Shown piece after piece: positions 7,572 to 10,749 of a stretch of DNA of 10,749 nucleotides (the stretch's first letter is position 1; every line of letters begins with the position of its first letter). A model generated the notes under the pieces. That model saw nothing but the letters and a program-made list of their open reading frames with translations, searched no databases and had not been told where the DNA came from. The position numbers were made by a program, and so were the translations under genes. Location of the stretch: contig JAFECV010000032.1 in assembly GCA_018241985.1 (NCBI GenBank), positions 1 through 10,749 on the forward strand, read 5' to 3'. The DNA is from Pseudomonadota bacterium (GTDB lineage Bacteria; Pseudomonadota; Gammaproteobacteria; Burkholderiales; Burkholderiaceae_C).

Positions 7572-7670
7572 GAGCGCCTGCGGCGCTTGGTTTGCGGCTT
7601 CGTATGCAGCCGCGGGTTGGTTGCAAACCACACGGCCTGCGCCTAGAAAGGCGCGATGCGGGCCGTGCGG
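7572..7670 (-). other. Strongly folded rpsA 5' leader (three nested or adjacent hairpins)
   Basis: Within the 178 bases between cmk and rpsA the minus-strand RNA can form several stems. Hairpin 1 (7670-7628) has the 10-bp outer arms CCGCACGGCC and GGCCGTGTGG, with one G-U pair, and an inner GCGCC/GGCGC stem. Hairpin 2 (7629-7589) has the outer arms GGTTTGC and GCAAACC with an inner GGCT/AGCC. Hairpin 3 (7587-7573) pairs AGCGCC with GGCGCT around GCA. Hairpins 1 and 2 compete for two bases. The G-U pair in hairpin 1 would be an A-C mismatch on the opposite strand, which favours the rpsA leader as the folded RNA. E. coli S1 represses its own synthesis through a three-hairpin leader; a similar role here is inference. 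Confidence 0.5.
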
Positions 7671-7683
7671 ACCGGACAGCCGT

Positions 7684-9705
7684 TCAGGGGATCAGAGGTG
7701 TTGCCCCGAACGGCTGCTTGCGCTGCCACTCGTCCAGCACCCGCAGGACCGATTGCTCGATCGACATGTCGGAGTTGTCCAGAAGCAGCGCATCCTCGGC
7801 CGGTTTCAGGGGCGCGACGCTGCGCGACGAATCGCGTGTATCGCGCGCCTCCAAGTCGGCGCGAAGACTGTCAAGTATAGCTGGAATTCCCTTTGAAATC
7901 AATTGCTTATAGCGCCGCTCGGCGCGCCGGGCGGCGCTTGCGGTGAGGAAGATTTTCAGCGGCGCATCGGGGAAGACGACGGTTCCCATGTCGCGGCCGT
8001 CGGCAACCAGGCCCGGCAGCCGGCGAAACCCGTGCTGCAGCGCCAGCAGCGCCGTGCGCACCGCCGGCAGCGCCGAGACCTGGGACGCATTCATGCCGGC
8101 TTGCTCGGTGCGGATCGCGTCGCTGACGTCTTCGCCGTCCAGCCAGATCTGGGTGGCCGAGAAGCGGATCGGCAACTGCTGCGCCATCGCGGCGATCGCG
8201 ACCTCGTGCGCCGCGTCGAGCGCGAAGCCGGCGCGGACCGCGGCCAGGCCGGTGAGACGGTACAGCGCGCCCGAGTCCAGATAGTGGTAGCCGAGCCGCT
8301 CGGCGAGCGCGGCCGCCAGCGTGCCCTTGCCGGACGCGCTCGGCCCGTCCACGCAGATCACCGGGATGCGCGCCGCGTAGGTGTGGGCGAGCGAGAACAG
8401 CGCCTCGAAGTAGTCCGGGAAGGTCTTCGCGACGCATTTCGGGTCTTCGATGCGCACCGGCAGCCCGGCCGGGTTGAACGCGGCGAGCGCGAAGCACATC
8501 GCGATCCGGTGGTCGTCGTAGGTGCGGATGCTGGCCGCGCGCCAGTCGGCCGGGGTCGCCGGCGGCGTGACGCGCAGGAAGTCCGCGCCTTCGTCCACCA
8601 GGGCGCCGAGCTTGCGCAGTTCGGCCGCCATCGCCGCGATGCGGTCGGTTTCCTTCACGCGCCAGCTCGCGATGTTGCGCAGCGTCGACGGGCCGTCGGC
8701 GTACAGCGCCAGCACCGCCAGCGTCATCGCGGCGTCGGGGATGTGGTTGCAGTCGATGTCGATCGCGTGCAGCGGCCAGGCCCCGCGCGACACCTCGAGC
8801 CAGTTCGCGCCGCTGACGATGGTGGCGCCCATCGCGCGCGCCGCGTCGACGAACCGGATGTCGCCCTGGATCGAATCCGCGCCGACGCCCTCGATTCTGA
8901 CCTCTTTCTGGCCTGCAGCGCCCGTTGTCAGCGCACCGAGCGCTATGAAATAACTAGCAGACGAGGCGTCGGCCTCGACCGCGATGGTGCCGGGCGAGCG
9001 GTAGCGGCTGCCGGCCGGGATGGTGAACCGCTGCCAGCCCTGGCGCTGGACCGCGATGCCGAAGCGCGCCAGGAGATTCAGCGTGATCTCGATGTAGGGC
9101 TTGGAGATCAGTTCGCCGTCGACTTCGATCACGATGTCCTGCTTGGCCGCGACCAGCGGCAGCGCCATCAGCAGCGCGGTCAGGAACTGGCTTGACACGT
9201 CGCCGCGCACTCGAACCGGCTGGTCCAATTGAAGCCGAGGCGGCGCGATGCGCAGCGGCGGATAGCCGGGCCGGCCCAGGTAGTCGATGCGGCAGCCGAG
9301 CCCGCGCAGCGCGTCCACCAGGTCGCCGATCGGCCGCTCGTGCATGCGCGCCACGCCGCTCAGTTCGAACTCGCCGCCGAGCAGCGCCAGCGCCGCGGTC
9401 AGCGGACGCATCGCGGTGCCGGCGTTGCCCATGAACAGACGCGCGCGCCGTGTCTTGAGCTGCCCGCCCAGCCCGGCGATCCGCAGCCCGCCGGCGACGG
9501 ACTCGACGCCGCAGCCCAGTTCCTCGAGCGCCGTCACCATGATGCGGGTGTCGTCCGAGTCCAGCGGATCGAGCACCGTGGTGCTGCCGGCGCACAGCGC
9601 CGCCAGCAGCAGCACCCGGTTCGAGATGCTCTTGGAGCCGGGCAGGGCGATCGACCCGCCGGCGGTGCGCAGCGCGGGAATGTCGAGGAACGCGGTGGTG
9701 TACAT
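7684..9705 (-). CDS. aroA-cmk: Bifunctional 3-phosphoshikimate 1-carboxyvinyltransferase (EPSP synthase)-cytidylate kinase fusion
   Basis: 673 residues in one uninterrupted frame. Residues 1 to about 437 are AroA, which joins PEP to shikimate 3-phosphate in chorismate synthesis. It shows [10 protein letters not shown] (21-30, Lys25), NAGTAMRPL (94-102, with Gly96, Thr97 and Pro101 as in class I, glyphosate-sensitive enzymes), ASSASYF (247-253), RVKETDRI (349-356) and YDDHRIAM (396-403). After a linker of about ten residues, residues 447-673 are Cmk, which phosphorylates CMP and dCMP: P-loop GPSASGKGT (454-462), YLDSGALYR (475-483), [11 protein letters not shown] (569-579), and [11 protein letters not shown] (591-601). 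Neither half lacks a key residue, so both should be active. Elsewhere aroA and cmk are separate neighbours. Start 9705 matches the family N-terminus; the binding site is weak. It begins 31 bases after the tyrA stop. Two low-GC codon patches are described separately. Confidence 0.96.
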   Translation of the reverse strand: MYTTAFLDIPALRTAGGSIALPGSKSISNRVLLLAALCAGSTTVLDPLDSDDTRIMVTALEELGCGVESVAGGLRIAGLGGQLKTRRARLFMGNAGTAMRPLTAALALLGGEFELSGVARMHERPIGDLVDALRGLGCRIDYLGRPGYPPLRIAPPRLQLDQPVRVRGDVSSQFLTALLMALPLVAAKQDIVIEVDGELISKPYIEITLNLLARFGIAVQRQGWQRFTIPAGSRYRSPGTIAVEADASSASYFIALGALTTGAAGQKEVRIEGVGADSIQGDIRFVDAARAMGATIVSGANWLEVSRGAWPLHAIDIDCNHIPDAAMTLAVLALYADGPSTLRNIASWRVKETDRIAAMAAELRKLGALVDEGADFLRVTPPATPADWRAASIRTYDDHRIAMCFALAAFNPAGLPVRIEDPKCVAKTFPDYFEALFSLAHTYAARIPVICVDGPSASGKGTLAAALAERLGYHYLDSGALYRLTGLAAVRAGFALDAAHEVAIAAMAQQLPIRFSATQIWLDGEDVSDAIRTEQAGMNASQVSALPAVRTALLALQHGFRRLPGLVADGRDMGTVVFPDAPLKIFLTASAARRAERRYKQLISKGIPAILDSLRADLEARDTRDSSRSVAPLKPAEDALLLDNSDMSIEQSVLRVLDEWQRKQPFGATPLIP
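7874..7902 (-). promoter_or_regulatory. Sigma-70-like promoter inside cmk, directed at rpsA
   Basis: On the minus strand -35 TTGATT (7902-7897) and -10 TATACT (7879-7874) are separated by exactly 17 bp. They match consensus at 4/6 and 5/6 positions. The elements lie in a low-GC island whose codons (CAA TTG ATT TCA AAG GGA ATT CCA and onward) contrast with the GC-ending codons around them, suggesting selection on the DNA as well as the protein. Transcription would start near 7867, giving a leader of about 360 bases before rpsA. E. coli rpsA likewise uses promoters upstream and within cmk. Confidence 0.65.
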
Positions 9706-9736
9706 GGGCTCGGCCGGCGGCTGGCGCTGACAGGCC

Positions 9737-10639
9737 CTAATGGCCGGAACGGCCCGATCCCATGCGCCAGTGGGCCCGCTTTTCGCTGGCCCGCTCGATC
9801 AGGGCCTCGATCGCGTTCGCGTCGCCGCTGTCGATCGCGGCTTCGAGCGCCTGCAGGCTGCGCCGGAAGCGCTCCGACTGGGCCAGCAGCTCCTCGCGAT
9901 TGGCGACCAGGATGTCGCGCCAGATCAGCGGGTCGCTGGCGGCGATCCGCGAGAAGTCGCGAAAGCCCGGTCCGGCCAACGACAGGAACTCGTCGCCGGC
10001 CGGCTGGCCCATGATCGCGTTCATCAGCGCGAACGCGATCAGGTGCGGCAGATGGCTGACCGCGGCAAACGCCGCGTCGTGCGCTTCCGGCGCCATCTTG
10101 GTCACCTCGCACCCGAGCGCGGTCCAGACCTCGGTCGCCTGCTGCAGCTGCGCGGTCAGCGTGCGTTCGATCGGCGTCAGGATCACCTGGCGGCCGCTGA
10201 ACAGATGGGCGTCGGCATGCTCGACGCCGGCGACCTCGCGCCCGGCGATCGGATGCGCCGGAACGAACGAGCCGACCTGCTCGCGCAGCACGCGCCGCGC
10301 GGCATCGACCACGTCGCGCTTGGTCGACCCGACGTCCATCACCAGCGTCTTCGGCGTGATCAGATGCCGGATCGCCCGCAGCGTGGTTTCGGTCGCTGCC
10401 ACCGGCACCGCGAGCAGCACGATGTCCGCGCCCGAGACCGCCTGCAGCGCCGACGGCGCCTCCTGGTCGATCACGCCGAGCTGGCGCGCCAGTTCCGTCG
10501 TCGACGGCGACTTGCTGTAGCCGACCACGCGGCGCACCAGTCCGGCGCGCTTGGCCGCGAGCGCAAACGATCCGCCCATCAGGCCGCAGCCGATCAGGCC
10601 GAGTTGCTCGTACACGGCGGGACGTTCTCCCGCACTCAT
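9737..10639 (-). CDS. tyrA: Prephenate (or cyclohexadienyl) dehydrogenase, TyrA
   Basis: 300 residues. It oxidatively decarboxylates prephenate to 4-hydroxyphenylpyruvate, or arogenate to tyrosine. Seen: a Rossmann dinucleotide site [14 protein letters not shown] (14-27), VGSTK (103-107), the prephenate-binding motif HPIAG (129-133) with the catalytic-type His129, SHLPH (195-199), and [16 protein letters not shown] (222-237). The loop after the second strand reads VGYSKS rather than carrying an acidic residue, which leans towards NADP+, though substrate and cofactor use cannot be settled by eye. There is no fused chorismate mutase and no ACT domain, unlike the E. coli enzyme. A strong Shine-Dalgarno site fixes ATG 10639. 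The frame is open upstream from a TTG at 10723, but that segment is not family-like. Followed by aroA-cmk at 31 bases. Confidence 0.95.
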   Translation of the reverse strand: MSAGERPAVYEQLGLIGCGLMGGSFALAAKRAGLVRRVVGYSKSPSTTELARQLGVIDQEAPSALQAVSGADIVLLAVPVAATETTLRAIRHLITPKTLVMDVGSTKRDVVDAARRVLREQVGSFVPAHPIAGREVAGVEHADAHLFSGRQVILTPIERTLTAQLQQATEVWTALGCEVTKMAPEAHDAAFAAVSHLPHLIAFALMNAIMGQPAGDEFLSLAGPGFRDFSRIAASDPLIWRDILVANREELLAQSERFRRSLQALEAAIDSGDANAIEALIERASEKRAHWRMGSGRSGH

Positions 10640-10749
10640 TCGGCGGCCTCCGATGCCCTCGGCGCAGGTTCGATCACCGGATGGTCGGCCGCCTGATCGA
10701 ATTCGCGGTGCCGATCCCCGCAAGCAGGGCCCCTCGTCATTGCGCTCAT
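10636..10749 (-). CDS. Possible 3' end of an upstream gene, or a chance open frame
   Basis: A minus-strand frame is open from the window edge to a TGA at 10638-10636, which overlaps the tyrA start as ATGA, the usual geometry of coupled genes. It encodes 37 residues ending [11 protein letters not shown] and happens to begin with ATG at the edge base. I do not recognise it: it resembles neither the PheA nor the HisC C-terminus expected in front of tyrA in this order. The tyrA frame is also open to the edge, so a gene tail here is possible but weakly supported. Confidence 0.2.
   Translation of the reverse strand: MSAMTRGPACGDRHREFDQAADHPVIEPAPRASEAAE
10647..10651 (-). promoter_or_regulatory. 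Shine-Dalgarno site of tyrA
   Basis: GGAGG on the minus strand, seven bases before ATG 10639. This strong site decides the start over the longer open frame. Confidence 0.8.
10669..10701 (-). repeat. 8-bp perfect inverted repeat upstream of tyrA
   Basis: TTCGATCA (10669-10676) and TGATCGAA (10694-10701) are separated by 17 bases and centred about 45 bases before the tyrA start. The arms could be half-sites of a dimeric regulator two helical turns apart or the stem of an RNA hairpin. A repeat of this length can also occur by chance. Confidence 0.4.

Noticed and set aside
8918..8958. Antisense promoter on the plus strand inside aroA (TTGTCA followed by AT-rich bases)
   Set aside because: The hexamer at the right spacing (AAATAA) matches -10 poorly, and TATGAA sits at only about 14 bp.
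7903..9195. A plus-strand open frame of 430 codons opposite aroA-cmk
   Set aside because: Antisense shadow rich in Arg and Gln; the bifunctional enzyme on the minus strand explains the openness.
1..10749. Mobile elements, defence systems, tRNA genes, CRISPR arrays or a novel gene cassette
   Set aside because: None was seen. Apart from the dubious edge frame at 10636-10749, every sizeable stretch is accounted for by conserved chromosomal genes.

Overview
The window is GC-rich chromosomal DNA, almost certainly from a betaproteobacterium of the order Burkholderiales. The evidence is gene order (tyrA, aroA, cmk, rpsA, ihfB, lapA, lapB in one direction), the closeness of every product to its betaproteobacterial family, and the in-frame fusion of EPSP synthase to cytidylate kinase, which I recall from part of that order. 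The genus cannot be read from the sequence. Coding density is very high and almost all real genes lie on the minus strand. Long open frames on the plus strand opposite them are by-products of high GC codon use.

Read in the direction of transcription (right to left), the first block is a seven-function gene string. It runs tyrA (10639-9737), an aroA-cmk fusion (9705-7684), rpsA for ribosomal protein S1 (7505-5808), ihfB (5746-5432), lapA (5388-5098) and lapB (5108-3939), followed after 46 bases by a small exported helix-hairpin-helix protein of the ComEA type (3892-3584). The string joins the end of tyrosine and chorismate synthesis, CMP recycling, translation initiation, nucleoid architecture and control of lipopolysaccharide synthesis. 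A convergent plus-strand gene for a DinB-family four-helix protein (2984-3538) follows. Divergent from it, a minus-strand gene for a fused MrpA-MrpB cation/proton antiporter subunit (2845-1) runs off the left edge, lacking only its last residues.

The most interesting content is regulatory and lies inside or between the S1-IHF-Lap genes. (1) A sigma-70-like promoter, TTGATT-17 bp-TATACT, sits inside the cmk coding region in a conspicuous low-GC island and would supply rpsA separately. (2) The 178-base leader before rpsA folds into several strong hairpins, one with a G-U pair that favours the minus-strand RNA as the folded molecule. (3) A perfect 10-bp GC hairpin without a U-run sits just after the rpsA stop. 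(4) A textbook intrinsic terminator (7-bp stem, 5-base loop, nine Us) lies inside the lapA coding sequence, codons 6-15. Its U-run is built from ATT TTT TTT, while the same gene writes a later Phe-Phe-Phe as TTC TTC TTC. I read this as a translation-sensitive attenuator separating highly expressed rpsA-ihfB from lapAB.

No tRNA, rRNA, insertion sequence, prophage, CRISPR array or defence system was seen. No stretch over 300 bases lacks a gene.
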